Source of the DNA: Nocardia jiangxiensis NBRC 101359
Lineage (GTDB): Bacteria > Actinomycetota > Actinomycetes > Mycobacteriales > Mycobacteriaceae
Reading direction: 5' to 3'
NCBI RefSeq assembly: GCF_000308615.1
Contig: NZ_BAGB01000076.1
Location: 310,001 to 374,000 of the forward strand
Length of the DNA: 64,000 nt
Below are positions 1 to 9,337 of this stretch, in pieces (within the stretch, counting starts at the first letter, position 1; the number at the start of each line of letters is the position of its first letter). The notes under the pieces were generated by a model. It saw only the letters and a list, made by a program, of their open reading frames with translations, made no database searches and was not told where the DNA came from. The position numbers were made by a program, and so were the translations under genes.

Positions 1-440
1 ACCGCACCCGACGCGCCGTTCACCAGCAGCGTCTCGTCGGGTTTCAGACCCAGCTGCTCGAGACCGCCACCCGCGGTGTTGGCCGCGACCGGGATCGCGA
101 CGGCGTCGGGGAAGGACAGCTCGGCGGGTTTGGCGACCAGGCGTTCGGCCAGCGCGAATTCCGCATAGCCGCCGCCCACCGCCCAGCCGATGACCTCGTC
201 ACCCACCCGCCAGGCGGCCTCGGGACCGGCCGCGTCCACGACTCCGGCGATCTCGAATCCGGCCCGGCGCGGAAAGTCCGGACCGGGCATCATCCCCTGC
301 CGAATCTTCCAGTCCGCCGGATTCACCCCCGCCGCGCGCACCGATACCCGCACCAGCGCACCCGCCGGTTCGGGTATCGGCACCTCGACCAGCCGCAACA
401 CCTCGGGCCCACCGATTTCGTCGTACTGGATCGCCTGCAT
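1..440 (-). CDS. NADP-dependent quinone oxidoreductase-like protein (3' end outside window)
   Basis: The N-terminal about 146 residues are present; the C-terminus lies beyond base 1. The protein begins MQAIQYDEIGGPEVL and has the GroES-like fold of zinc-free medium-chain reductases. Visible landmarks are GVNPADWKIRQG, the stretch FEIAGVV and the start of the nucleotide fold, LLVNGASGAV, near the cut. There are no Cys/His zinc ligands in the usual place, which fits the quinone reductase (QOR) branch. Members reduce quinones or enones with NADPH in the cytoplasm; the substrate cannot be told. The gene lies 90 bp downstream of the ABC exporter on the same strand and could be co-transcribed with it. 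The start is an ATG at 438-440. Family assignment is firm, function general. Confidence 0.85.
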   Translation of the reverse strand, partial: MQAIQYDEIGGPEVLRLVEVPIPEPAGALVRVSVRAAGVNPADWKIRQGMMPGPDFPRRAGFEIAGVVDAAGPEAAWRVGDEVIGWAVGGGYAEFALAERLVAKPAELSFPDAVAIPVAANTAGGGLEQLGLKPDETLLVNGASGA

Positions 441-530
441 GAGACCGAGCCTATGCGCTGAGTCCTACAGCTTCTCCGATCCCCGATCCCGCCCCCGGTC
501 CGACGGCCCTGTCGGTGCCGATACCTTCAC

Positions 531-2411
531 TCATGCGGCGACCGAGTCACCCTCGTCGGCGAATTGGGTGTGATACAGCTCGGCATACCGGCCATCGCGA
601 GCGAGCAGATCGGTGTGGGTGCCCCGTTCGATGATCTGCCCGGATTCCACGACCAGGATCTGGTCGGCGTTGCGAATGGTGGACAGGCGGTGCGCGATGA
701 CCAGCGCGGTGCGGCCGGTCAGCACCTCGGCCACGGCTTCCTGCACGGCTGCCTCGGAGGTGGAGTCCAGGGAGGCGGTGGCCTCGTCCAGCACCACCAC
801 GCGGGGCTGTTCGAGCAGGAGGCGAGCGATGGTGAGACGTTGCCGTTCACCACCGGACAGGCGGTACCCGCGCTCGCCGACGACGGTGTCCAGCCCGTCG
901 GGCAGCGAGTCGATCAGATCGCCCAATCTGGCGCGCCGCAACGCATCCCAGATCTCCGCATCGGTCGCGGCGGGACGGGCCAGCCGCAGATTGGCGCCGA
1001 TGGTGTCGTGGAACAGATGTCCGTCCTGGGTGACCAGCCCGACCGCGGCCTGAATGGATCGACCGGTCAGCTCGCGCACATCGGCTCCGTTCAACCGGAC
1101 CGCGCCCGAATCCACGTCGTAGAGGCGTGAAACCAGTTGTGCGATGGTCGATTTACCGGCTCCCGAGGAACCGACCAGCGCGATCATCTGGCCGGGCTCG
1201 GCCCGCAGCGAAATCCCGTGCAGCACCTCCTCGCCACCGCGGGTGTCGAGGGTGGCGACATCCTCGAGCGAGGCCAGCGACACCTTGTCCGCCGCCGGAT
1301 ATCCGAACCGCACGTCGTCGAACTCCACCGTGACCGGGCCCGGCGGGACCTCGCTCGCATCGGGCGCATCCTGGATGAGCGGCTCGAGATCGAGGATCTC
1401 GAAGACCCGCTCGAAACTGACCAGCGCGGACATGATGTCCACCCGGGCGCTGGCCAAGGCGGTCAGCGGGGTGTAGAGCCTGGTCAGCAGCAGCGAAAGT
1501 GATACCACCGCACCGGCGTTCAACTGACCGTGCAGTGCGAACCAGCCGCCGAGTCCGTAGACCAGCGCCACCGCCAACGCCGACACCAGCGTCAGCGCGG
1601 TCACGAAGGTGGTCTGCAACATCGCGGTTCGCACGCCGATATCGCGCACGCGCCCGGCACGCAGGGCGAATTCCGCCGACTCGTGCTGCGGCCGCCCGAA
1701 CAGCTTCACCAGCGTCGCGCCGGGTGCGGAGAAACGCTCGGTCATCTGCGTACTCATCGCCGCGTTGAGCTGCGCGCCCTCCCGCTGGATCGCCGCCACC
1801 CGGGCACCCATCCGCCGCGCCGGAATCATGAACAGCGGCAACATGATCAACGCCAGCACCGTGATCTGCCAGGACAGCTGCACCATCACCACGACGGTGA
1901 GCAACAGCGTGACGATATTGGTGACCACGCCCGAGAGCGTGGTGCTGAACGCCCGCTGCGCACCGATCACATCGCTGTTGAGCCGACTCACCAGCGCACC
2001 GGTACGGGTGCGGGTGAAGAAGGCGATCGGCATCTTCTGCACGTGGTCGAATACCGCCGTGCGCAGATCCAGGATCAACCCCTCGCCGATCCTGGAGGAC
2101 AGCCACCGGATCACGATGCCCAGCGCCGCGTCGACCACGGCGAGCGCACCGATCGCCACCGCCAGCAGCACCACCACCCGCGCCGCGGAATGCCCGACGA
2201 TGTGATCGACCACCCGTCCGGCCAGCAGCGGATTGGCCACCTCCAGCACCGCCGACACGACGCTGAACACCAGAAATCCGATCAGCAACGTCCGATGTGG
2301 CCGGGCGAACCGCAACATCCGCCGAGCCGTCGCACCGCTGAACCCGCGCCGCCCATCCGGCGCACCGGCCTGCCGATACATCTGACTCCAGGCCACCGAT
2401 TCGATCGTCAT
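531..2411 (-). CDS. ABC exporter, fused membrane and ATPase domains
   Basis: A half-transporter of 626 residues in which a six-helix exporter domain (about residues 40-335) precedes an ATPase domain (from about 360). Walker A GSSGAGKST is at 414-422, the Q-loop glutamine near 462, the signature LSGGERQ at 518-524, Walker B VVVLDEATASLD at 538-549, and a switch histidine follows in IAHRLST. Such proteins act as homodimers or heterodimers in the inner membrane and export drugs, lipids or peptides; the substrate is unknown. I chose the ATG at 2409-2411 because GGGAG lies upstream and because a MerR-type promoter places transcription start near 2447. An earlier ATG at 2444 would leave almost no leader. 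No partner half-transporter lies next to it, so a homodimer is likely. Confidence 0.9.
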   Translation of the reverse strand: MTIESVAWSQMYRQAGAPDGRRGFSGATARRMLRFARPHRTLLIGFLVFSVVSAVLEVANPLLAGRVVDHIVGHSAARVVVLLAVAIGALAVVDAALGIVIRWLSSRIGEGLILDLRTAVFDHVQKMPIAFFTRTRTGALVSRLNSDVIGAQRAFSTTLSGVVTNIVTLLLTVVVMVQLSWQITVLALIMLPLFMIPARRMGARVAAIQREGAQLNAAMSTQMTERFSAPGATLVKLFGRPQHESAEFALRAGRVRDIGVRTAMLQTTFVTALTLVSALAVALVYGLGGWFALHGQLNAGAVVSLSLLLTRLYTPLTALASARVDIMSALVSFERVFEILDLEPLIQDAPDASEVPPGPVTVEFDDVRFGYPAADKVSLASLEDVATLDTRGGEEVLHGISLRAEPGQMIALVGSSGAGKSTIAQLVSRLYDVDSGAVRLNGADVRELTGRSIQAAVGLVTQDGHLFHDTIGANLRLARPAATDAEIWDALRRARLGDLIDSLPDGLDTVVGERGYRLSGGERQRLTIARLLLEQPRVVVLDEATASLDSTSEAAVQEAVAEVLTGRTALVIAHRLSTIRNADQILVVESGQIIERGTHTDLLARDGRYAELYHTQFADEGDSVAA

Positions 2412-2454
2412 CCACCCAGCTCCCTTCCACCGGCCATCCAACACCGACCCACCG

Positions 2455-2485
2455 ACACTAGAACCTCAACAAAGGTTCAGCTCAA
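2455..2485 (-). promoter_or_regulatory. MerR-type promoter with dyad in a 19-bp spacer
   Basis: On the minus strand a -35 TTGAGC (2480-2485) and a -10 TAGTGT (2455-2460) are separated by 19 bp rather than 17. The spacer holds a perfect inverted repeat, GAACCT-N6-AGGTTC (2461-2478). A long spacer filled by a dyad is the hallmark of promoters activated by MerR-family regulators, which twist the DNA to realign the two boxes. Predicted transcription start is about 36 nt upstream of the ABC exporter start. No merR gene is in this window. Confidence 0.65.
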
Positions 2486-2629
2486 GTGTTCCGGGCGGGA
2501 AGCGCGTTCACCCACAGCGGAAACGGTCGACGACGAAGCCGAAGGGGGTCTGTCAGATCAGATCCCGTTCGAGGCTGTAGACGAAGCTCGCGCAACCGGT
2601 CGTGGTACGACCGAGGATAAAGGGGGACT

Positions 2630-3358
2630 TCAGCTTTCGATCGGTTCCCAGCCGCGCCGCGCAGCGCGTTCCCCGGCGGCCTGCTTCGGATCGCGGTAGC
2701 GGTAGACGATGTAGGGACGGAACAGGTATTGCACCGGGGCGCTGAACATGTGGACCAGGCGGGTGAACGGGACCAGCGCGATCAGGAGCATGCCGATCAC
2801 GGCGTGGACCTGATAGGCGACCGGGACCGAACTCATCAGGGCGGGGCTGGGATCGAGGATGAAGATGTGCCGGACCCAGGGGGCGACGGTGGTGCGGTAG
2901 TCGTAGCCGTGCGAGAGGGTCGAGTGGGTGAGTTCGGCGAACAGGCCCAGGAAGATCGCCGAGAGCAGGAACAGGTACATCACCTTGTCGTTGCGGGTCG
3001 TCGCGCGGAACACCGGCGCGTGGGTGCGGCGGCGCAGGACCAGCAGCAGCACACCGGCGATGGCGAGCACACCCGCGATCGTGCCGCCGATCAGGGACAG
3101 CAGATGGTATTGATATTCACCCAACCCCAGTGCGCTGGTCCAGCTTTCGGGGATGAACAGACCCATGAGATGGCCGACCAGGACGAACAGGATGCCGTAG
3201 TGGAACATCGGCGAGGCGATGTTGAGCAGCCGCGATTCGTAAGGTTCGGAGGATCGGGTGGTCCAGCCGAACTTGTCGTAGCGGTGCCGCCAGAACAATC
3301 CGCCGATCAGCGATATCAGGGCGATGTAGGGCAGTGCGCCCCAGAGGAATACCTGCAT
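2630..3358 (-). CDS. narI: Respiratory nitrate reductase gamma subunit NarI
   Basis: A 242-residue cytochrome b of the membrane-bound nitrate reductase. It takes electrons from menaquinol and passes them through two b-type hemes to NarH. Five hydrophobic helices are evident, beginning FLWGALPYIALISLIGG, and histidines that can ligate heme lie in the first and last helices (MFHYGILFVLVGHLMGL and VHAVIGMLLIAL). Length matches the family (about 225-245). The ATG at 3356-3358 overlaps the narJ stop by one base pattern TGATG, so translation is coupled. It is the last gene of narGHJI and is followed by about 218 bp before the ABC exporter start. Confidence 0.95.
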   Translation of the reverse strand: MQVFLWGALPYIALISLIGGLFWRHRYDKFGWTTRSSEPYESRLLNIASPMFHYGILFVLVGHLMGLFIPESWTSALGLGEYQYHLLSLIGGTIAGVLAIAGVLLLVLRRRTHAPVFRATTRNDKVMYLFLLSAIFLGLFAELTHSTLSHGYDYRTTVAPWVRHIFILDPSPALMSSVPVAYQVHAVIGMLLIALVPFTRLVHMFSAPVQYLFRPYIVYRYRDPKQAAGERAARRGWEPIES

Positions 3359-3960
3359 CAGTGACCTCCGTTGCCGAGCACGGGCAGTAGATCGAGATGA
3401 CCGTAGGGGGACAGGCCGACGGTCTCGGTGGCCGGACCGGACCGCGCCAGCGCACGCGCGGCGGCGCGATCGCGCGGCGTCGGGCCGGGCAGGCTCGAGC
3501 ACAGCGCGTTCAGGACGTGCACATACGGCGTGTCGACCTCGTCCAGCGCCAGACGCAGCAGTTCCAGACCCGGCCGATGCTCCAGCAGCAGATCGGAAGA
3601 TCCGGTGGCAGCGCAGAATTCGAGGATGACGGGCAGGTAGTCGGGCAGTTCGGTGTCGCGCAACTGCATCCCGTGCTCGCGATAGATCTGCTTGAGCCGG
3701 GCCAGCGAACCGCCGCGCCGACGCGTATCGCCGTCCTGCCACCAGGTCAGATGCAGGCAGTGCCGGTTGTGGAAATCGAAGACCTGCACGTACTGCTCGC
3801 ACAGCGCGGCCCGCCCGAGGGTGGCGGCGCGTTCGAGGAACGGCCGCAGCGCGGGCGCACCCGCGCTGAACAGCGGCAATCTCTCGAAGAGGCGATCGTC
3901 GGGATAGTCCAGGCAGTGCGCGGCGGCCTGGTACAACACCGGAACCGAATGACCGTTCAT
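3358..3960 (-). CDS. narJ: Nitrate reductase assembly chaperone NarJ
   Basis: A 200-residue cytoplasmic chaperone of the NarJ/NarW (TorD-like) family. It binds apo-NarG, helps insert the molybdenum cofactor and the FS0 iron-sulfur cluster, and holds NarGH until it docks on NarI. Recognisable features are the N-terminal AAHCLDYPDD stretch, and the central segment EQYVQVFDFHNRHCLHLTWW, close to the typical YVxTFDxxxxxxLYLT signature. The protein is helical, without membrane segments or a signal peptide. Its ATG overlaps the end of narH by four bases (ATGA) and its stop overlaps the narI start, so the order GHJI is translationally linked. Confidence 0.94.
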   Translation of the reverse strand: MNGHSVPVLYQAAAHCLDYPDDRLFERLPLFSAGAPALRPFLERAATLGRAALCEQYVQVFDFHNRHCLHLTWWQDGDTRRRGGSLARLKQIYREHGMQLRDTELPDYLPVILEFCAATGSSDLLLEHRPGLELLRLALDEVDTPYVHVLNALCSSLPGPTPRDRAAARALARSGPATETVGLSPYGHLDLLPVLGNGGH

Positions 3961-5549
3961 CGATGGTCCTCATCGGCGGTCTGCCGCCGACGCAGCAGAT
4001 GGAAGTTCTCGACCGTCATGAGCGGCAACAACTTTCGCCCGGAATCGTCCCCGAGCGGACCGGTCGCGCCCATGCCGGGACCGCCGTCGTAGTCCAGACT
4101 GCACCCGTCGGGCAGCATGGCTTCCTCGAGCTGCTGCGCCTCGCCCGCGGCCGCGGTCGGAATCACATAGCGCTCATCGTATTTGGCGATCGCCAGCAGC
4201 CGGAACATCTCCCGCAGTTCGGCGCCGGTCATGCCGACCGCCTCGGGAATCGATTCATCGGGTGCATCGCCGAGATTGATGTCGCGGTGATACGAACGCA
4301 TGGCCGCGAGCCGGGCCAGCGCATCCTTGACCGGGACCACATCGCCCGCGGTGAACAGCTCGGCCAGATATTCCATCGGAATACGCAGCGAATCGATCGC
4401 GCCGAAAAGATGTCCGGCGTCCTCGCCGTCGAATCCGGTCTCGGACAGCGAATCGACCACCGGCGACAGCGGCGGGACGTACCAGACCATCGGCATGGTG
4501 CGAAATTCCGGATGCAGCGGAAGCGCGACACGATATTTGCTGATCAGCGCGTGCACCGGCGAGCGGCGGGCGGCATCGATCCAGTCCGCCGGAATTCCGG
4601 CCCGCTCGGCCTCGTGCCGCACCTGCGGATCCTCCGGATCCAGGAAAACACCCAGCTGCGCCTCGTAGAGATCGGTGTCCGACGGGGTCGAGGCCGCCTC
4701 GGTCACGCGGTCCGCGTCGTAGAGCACCACGCCCAGATACCGCAGCCGCCCGACGCAGGTCTCCGAACACACCGTCGGCAGCCCGACCTCCATCCGCGGA
4801 TAGCACAGCGTGCACTTCTCGGCCTTGCCGGTCTTGTGGTTGAAGTAGATCTTCTTGTACGGACACCCCGTCACGCACATCCGCCAGCCGCGGCAGCGGT
4901 CCTGATCGACCAGCACGATGCCGTCCTCACCGCGCTTGTACAGCGCACCGGACGGGCACGAGGCCACGCATGCCGGATTCAGGCAGTGTTCGCAGATCCG
5001 CGGCAGATAGAACATGAACGTCTGCTCGAACTCGAATTTCACCTTTTCCGAGGCGGTTTCGCGAACCTTGCGGACGATCGGATCCTGGTCGCCGAATTCG
5101 GTGGCGCCGCCGAGGTTGTCGTCCCAGTTGGCGCTCCACTCGATCCGCATCGGCTTGCCCGACAACAGCGAACGCGGCGGCGCGACCGGATAATCGTCAC
5201 CGAGCGGCGCCTCGGTCAGCGCGCGATAGTCGTAGCTCCATGGCTCGTAGTAGTCCCGGATCACCGGCAGCACCGGATTTCCGAAGATGGACAACAGCTT
5301 TCGCAGCCGACCGCCGGCCTTCAACTTCAATCGGCCGCGCCGGTCCAGCGTCCAGCCGCCGCGCCAGCGGTCCTGATCCTCGTACCGGCGCGGATATCCC
5401 AGTCCCGGACGGGTTTCCACATTGTTGAACCAGGCGTACTCCATGCCGCCGCGATTGGTCCAGGTCTGTTTGCACGTCACCGAGCAGGTGTGACACCCGA
5501 TGCACTTGTCCAGATTCATCACCATTGCCAGCTGCGCCATCGGTTTCAT
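3957..5549 (-). CDS. narH: Nitrate reductase beta subunit NarH
   Basis: A 530-residue iron-sulfur subunit that relays electrons from NarI to NarG on the cytoplasmic face. Four cysteine groups are visible: CIGCHTCSVTC at residues 16-26, CEHCLNPACVASC, CRGWRMCVTGC and the group KCTLCYPR...CSETC. The Trp in the third group (CxxW) is typical for the [3Fe-4S] centre of NarH. Length is in the family range (about 490-530). The start overlaps the narG stop by four bases and its own stop overlaps narJ by four. A Met-Lys-Pro start at 5549 is the only one that leaves the first cysteine group with a normal N-terminal spacing. Confidence 0.96.
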   Translation of the reverse strand: MKPMAQLAMVMNLDKCIGCHTCSVTCKQTWTNRGGMEYAWFNNVETRPGLGYPRRYEDQDRWRGGWTLDRRGRLKLKAGGRLRKLLSIFGNPVLPVIRDYYEPWSYDYRALTEAPLGDDYPVAPPRSLLSGKPMRIEWSANWDDNLGGATEFGDQDPIVRKVRETASEKVKFEFEQTFMFYLPRICEHCLNPACVASCPSGALYKRGEDGIVLVDQDRCRGWRMCVTGCPYKKIYFNHKTGKAEKCTLCYPRMEVGLPTVCSETCVGRLRYLGVVLYDADRVTEAASTPSDTDLYEAQLGVFLDPEDPQVRHEAERAGIPADWIDAARRSPVHALISKYRVALPLHPEFRTMPMVWYVPPLSPVVDSLSETGFDGEDAGHLFGAIDSLRIPMEYLAELFTAGDVVPVKDALARLAAMRSYHRDINLGDAPDESIPEAVGMTGAELREMFRLLAIAKYDERYVIPTAAAGEAQQLEEAMLPDGCSLDYDGGPGMGATGPLGDDSGRKLLPLMTVENFHLLRRRQTADEDHR

Positions 5550-8500
5550 CGGTACTGCACCTCCTGGGAGCGGCGGCGGATCACGGTCACCTCGTCACGT
5601 TGATTCCCGGTCGGCCCGAAATAGTTGAACCCCCAGCACAATTGGGCATAACCGCCGATGAGGTGGGTCGGTTTGAGCAGCAGCCGGGTCAGCGAGTTGT
5701 GTATCCCGCCGCGACGTCCGGTGTGTTCGGTGCGCGGGACGTTCACCGTGCGCTCCTGCGCGTGATGCATGTAGACGGTGCCCGCGGGCATCCGATGCGA
5801 GACGACCGCGCGGGCCACCACGACGCCGTTGCGGTTCACCGCCTCGATCCAGTCGTTGTCCGCCACCCCGATCGATTCGGCGTCCGGCGGCGACATCCAG
5901 ATCACCTGTCCGCCGCGCGAGAGCGAGAGCATGAACAGGTTGTCCTGGTATTCGGAGTGGATCGACCACTTGTTGTGCGGGGTGAGGTAGCGGACGGTGA
6001 CCTGGCGCTGACCGTCGGGCCCGAGTTCGGGTTCGCCGAACAACCGGCTCATGTCCAGCGGCGGACGATAGACCGGCAGACATTCGCCGACCTCGGACAT
6101 CCAGTCGTGGTCCAGGAAGAACTGCTGCCGTCCGGTCAGGGTGTGCCACGGTCTGAGCTGCTCGACGTTCTGGGTGAAGGCGGTGTACCGGCGGCCGCCG
6201 GTCTCACTGCCCGACCACTCCGGCGAGGTGATCACCGGAACGGGTGCGGACTGGGTGTCGGCGTAGTGCACCCGCTTGCCCTCGTGCTCGGCGGCCAGGT
6301 CGGCCATCGGCTGCCCGGTGCGGCGCTCGAGCGTGCGGAAGCCCTGAGTTGCCAAGTGGCCGTTGGTGGTTCCGGACAGCGACAGAATGGTGTCGGCCGC
6401 GTGCACCGCGGTCTCGATGCGCGGACGTCCCGCCGCCGGACCCGATTCGACCACGCCGTTGAGCGAGCCCAGATAGGCGACCTCCGCGTCGGGTCGCAGG
6501 GCGATCCCCTTCACCGGCAGGCCGAGTTCCTCCACCAGCGGTCCCAGCGCCGCGAATTTGGCTCCGATCGCGGTGTAGTCACGTTCGACGACGGTGAGCG
6601 TCGGAAAGGTGCGGCCGGGCACCGGCGCGCATTCACCTCGCCGCCAGTCCCGCACCACGCCGCCCGGTTGCGCCATTTCCCCTGGTGTGTCGTGCTGTAG
6701 CGCCGTGGCCACCAGATCGTGCCGGACACCGAGATGTTCGCGGGCCAGTTCGCTGAGCCGATCGGCCAGCGCGCGGAAGATCTCGAAATCGGTGCGCGCC
6801 TGCCAGGGCGGATCGACCGCGGGGGAGAACGAGTGCACGAACGGGTGCATATCGGTGGAGGACAGATCGTGTTTCTCGTACCAGGTCGCCGCGGGCAGCG
6901 TGATATCCGACAGCAGCGTCGAGGAGGTCATCCGGAAGTCCAGGGAGACCAGCAGATCCAACTTTCCCTCGGGGGCCTCGTTGTGCCACCGCACATCTCG
7001 CGGACGCGATCGCCGGGGTGGCTCCTGCGCGGACAGCGAGGACTGGGTGCCCAGCAGATGTTTCGTGAAATATTCCGCGCCCTTGGCCGAGGAGCCGAGC
7101 AGATTGGCCCGCCACAGCATCAGCACCCGCGGCCAGTTGCGCGGGTCGTCCGGATCCTCGATGGCGAATTTCAAGGTGCCGGAGAGGATTTCGTTGACCG
7201 CCCGGCCGACCGCGTGTTCTCCCTCGCCGAGTTCGAGCGGATTGCGGTCGAAGGTCGGATAGGACGGCATCCAGCCCAGCCGGGTGGCCTGGGCCAGGCA
7301 GTCGATCGCGGTCATCCCCGCGAAACGTCCGGCGCCCAGCGGTGAGGCCAGGGTATCGGCGGTGAACCGGTCGTACCGCCACTGATCGGTGTGCACGAAC
7401 CAGTGCCCGGTGCCGATGGCCTGGCGGGCCGGACGCGCCCAGTCGATCGCACCGGCGAGAGTGGCCCATCCGGTGAACGGCCGCACCTTCTCCTGGCCGA
7501 CGTAATGCGCCCACCCGCCGCCGTTACGACCCTGACATCCGGTGAGCTGCAACAACGCCAGAAATGTTCGATAGATCGTCTCGGAGTGGAACCAGTGGTT
7601 GGTGCCCGCGCCCATCAGGATCATGCACCGGCCGCGCGACTTCTCCGCGGTGGCCGCGAATTCCCGGGCGATCCGGATACACGCCGCGGCCGGGACCGAA
7701 GTATGTTCCTCCTGCCAGGCGGGAGTGCCGGGACCGGCCGGATCGTCGTAGGACTCGGGCCAGTCGCCGGGCAACTCGCCGCGTCCGACGCCGTAGCCGG
7801 CCAGCAGCAGGTCGAAGACGGTGGTGACCAGCGGACCGTCCGGGCTCAGGCGTCGCGCGGGCACGCCGCGTCGCAGCACCTCGCCGCGACTCTGGGCGTC
7901 CGCGCCGCCGTCGGTGTCGAAGCGCGGCAACAACACCGGCACGCCGTCGCCGCGGCCGTACAGGGTCAGTACCGGGACGATCGAGCCCAGGTCCAGATTC
8001 CAGTGTCCCGCACCGGATTCGGACCAGCGGAAGCCGAGCGATCCGGGCGGCACCGCGGGTTCACCGGTATTCTCGTCCAGCACAACGGTTTTCCACTCCG
8101 CTTCCTCGCTGGTGTCGCCGATGTCGGCCGCGCGCACGAATTTGCCCGGCACCCAGGCATCCTCGTGTTCCTCGAGCATGACCAGGAAGGGCAGATCGGT
8201 GAACCGGCGCACGTAATCGGTGAAGAACGGGACCTGCCGATCCACGAAACATTCGCGCAGGATCACATGCCCCATCGCCGTGGCCAGCGCGGCATCGGTG
8301 CCCGGATGCGGATGCAACCACTGATCGGCGAATTTCGCGTTGTCGGCGTAATCCGGTGCGACCACGACGACCTTCTGACCGCGATAGCGGGCCTCGGCCA
8401 TCCAGTGCGCGTCCGGGGTTCGGGTGACCGGGACGTTCGAACCCCACATGATCAGATAGGCCGCATCCCACCAGTCGCCCGATTCGGGGACGTCGGTCTG

Positions 8501-9211
8501 ATCGCCGAACACCTGCGGCGAGGCCACCGGCAGATCGGCGTACCAGTCGTAGAAGGACAGCATCGGCGCGCCGATCAACGCCATGAATCGCGCGCCCGCC
8601 GCATGCGAGACCATCGACATGGCCGGGATCGGGGAGAATCCGGCGATCCGGTCCGGGCCGTGCGTGGCGATCGTGTGCACATGTGCGGCGGCGATGATCT
8701 CCAGCGCCTCGTCCCACTGCGCGCGCACCAGCCCGCCCTTGCCCCGGGCCTGTTGATATTCCAGTCGCCGGGCCGCATCGGACTGGATCTCCGCCCAGGC
8801 CAGCACCGGATCCCCGGTGCGCTTTCTGGCCTTGCGATACATGTCCAGCAGGACGCCGCGGATGTACGGATAGCGCACGCGGGTCGGGGAATAGGTGTAC
8901 CAGGAGAAGGACGCACCGCGCGGACAGCCGCGCGGCTCGTACTCCGGGCGGTCCGGGCCCACCGACGGATAATCGGTCGCCTGCGTCTCCCAGGTGATGA
9001 TGCCGTCCTTGACGTACACCTTCCAGCGGCAGGATCCGGTGCAGTTCACGCCGTGCGTGGAGTAGACGATCTTGTCGTGACTCCAGCGGTCGCGGTAGAA
9101 GACGTCGCCCTCGGTGCCGCCGCGATATACGACGCTGTGCAGATCGGGTGAGTTGTCGCCCCGATGGAAGTACTTGCCCGTCTCGAGAATCAGTGCGTCC
9201 GGTTCCGCCAT
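5546..9211 (-). CDS. narG: Nitrate reductase alpha (catalytic) subunit NarG
   Basis: A 1221-residue molybdopterin-guanine-dinucleotide enzyme that reduces nitrate to nitrite in anaerobic or low-oxygen respiration. The FS0 cluster motif with its characteristic histidine is HGVNCTGSC at residues 53-61 with a further Cys at 96. The segment YDWYADLPVASP at about 221-232 carries the aspartate that ligates molybdenum in NarG, and the following VFGDQTDVPES is nearly invariant in the family. There is no Tat signal, as expected for cytoplasm-facing NarG. I start at the ATG at 9209-9211, preceded by AAAGGA; the frame stays open to 9334 but that extension does not resemble NarG. It is the first gene of narGHJI, divergent from a TDT-family channel gene. 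Confidence 0.97.
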   Translation of the reverse strand: MAEPDALILETGKYFHRGDNSPDLHSVVYRGGTEGDVFYRDRWSHDKIVYSTHGVNCTGSCRWKVYVKDGIITWETQATDYPSVGPDRPEYEPRGCPRGASFSWYTYSPTRVRYPYIRGVLLDMYRKARKRTGDPVLAWAEIQSDAARRLEYQQARGKGGLVRAQWDEALEIIAAAHVHTIATHGPDRIAGFSPIPAMSMVSHAAGARFMALIGAPMLSFYDWYADLPVASPQVFGDQTDVPESGDWWDAAYLIMWGSNVPVTRTPDAHWMAEARYRGQKVVVVAPDYADNAKFADQWLHPHPGTDAALATAMGHVILRECFVDRQVPFFTDYVRRFTDLPFLVMLEEHEDAWVPGKFVRAADIGDTSEEAEWKTVVLDENTGEPAVPPGSLGFRWSESGAGHWNLDLGSIVPVLTLYGRGDGVPVLLPRFDTDGGADAQSRGEVLRRGVPARRLSPDGPLVTTVFDLLLAGYGVGRGELPGDWPESYDDPAGPGTPAWQEEHTSVPAAACIRIAREFAATAEKSRGRCMILMGAGTNHWFHSETIYRTFLALLQLTGCQGRNGGGWAHYVGQEKVRPFTGWATLAGAIDWARPARQAIGTGHWFVHTDQWRYDRFTADTLASPLGAGRFAGMTAIDCLAQATRLGWMPSYPTFDRNPLELGEGEHAVGRAVNEILSGTLKFAIEDPDDPRNWPRVLMLWRANLLGSSAKGAEYFTKHLLGTQSSLSAQEPPRRSRPRDVRWHNEAPEGKLDLLVSLDFRMTSSTLLSDITLPAATWYEKHDLSSTDMHPFVHSFSPAVDPPWQARTDFEIFRALADRLSELAREHLGVRHDLVATALQHDTPGEMAQPGGVVRDWRRGECAPVPGRTFPTLTVVERDYTAIGAKFAALGPLVEELGLPVKGIALRPDAEVAYLGSLNGVVESGPAAGRPRIETAVHAADTILSLSGTTNGHLATQGFRTLERRTGQPMADLAAEHEGKRVHYADTQSAPVPVITSPEWSGSETGGRRYTAFTQNVEQLRPWHTLTGRQQFFLDHDWMSEVGECLPVYRPPLDMSRLFGEPELGPDGQRQVTVRYLTPHNKWSIHSEYQDNLFMLSLSRGGQVIWMSPPDAESIGVADNDWIEAVNRNGVVVARAVVSHRMPAGTVYMHHAQERTVNVPRTEHTGRRGGIHNSLTRLLLKPTHLIGGYAQLCWGFNYFGPTGNQRDEVTVIRRRSQEVQYR

Positions 9212-9259
9212 GGTGTTGCGATCCTTTCGACCGTCGGGGCGGGCACCACCTCGACCGAC

Positions 9260-9289
9260 TGTATCGTTCGCGCGGCGAATATTTGGCAA
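9260..9289 (-). promoter_or_regulatory. Candidate narG promoter
   Basis: On the minus strand TTGCCA (9284-9289) and GATACA (9260-9265) are spaced by 18 bp, with a TACAGT hexamer overlapping the -10. This is about 50 bp upstream of the narG ATG. An AATATT palindrome lies in the spacer. The match to vegetative promoters is fair only; no operator for a known nitrate or oxygen regulator could be recognised. Confidence 0.3.
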
Positions 9290-9337
9290 CTTTCCGGCGG
9301 TGGGCTGCGCGGCGGGCTGCGGATACCTCGTCATCGC

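Noticed and set aside
2444..2444. Upstream ATG for the ABC exporter
   Set aside because: It lies only about 3 nt after the predicted transcription start of the MerR-type promoter and has no good ribosome binding site.
9212..9334. N-terminal extension of narG by 41 codons
   Set aside because: The added residues do not resemble NarG, and the ATG at 9211 has a ribosome binding site and the family-typical N-terminus.
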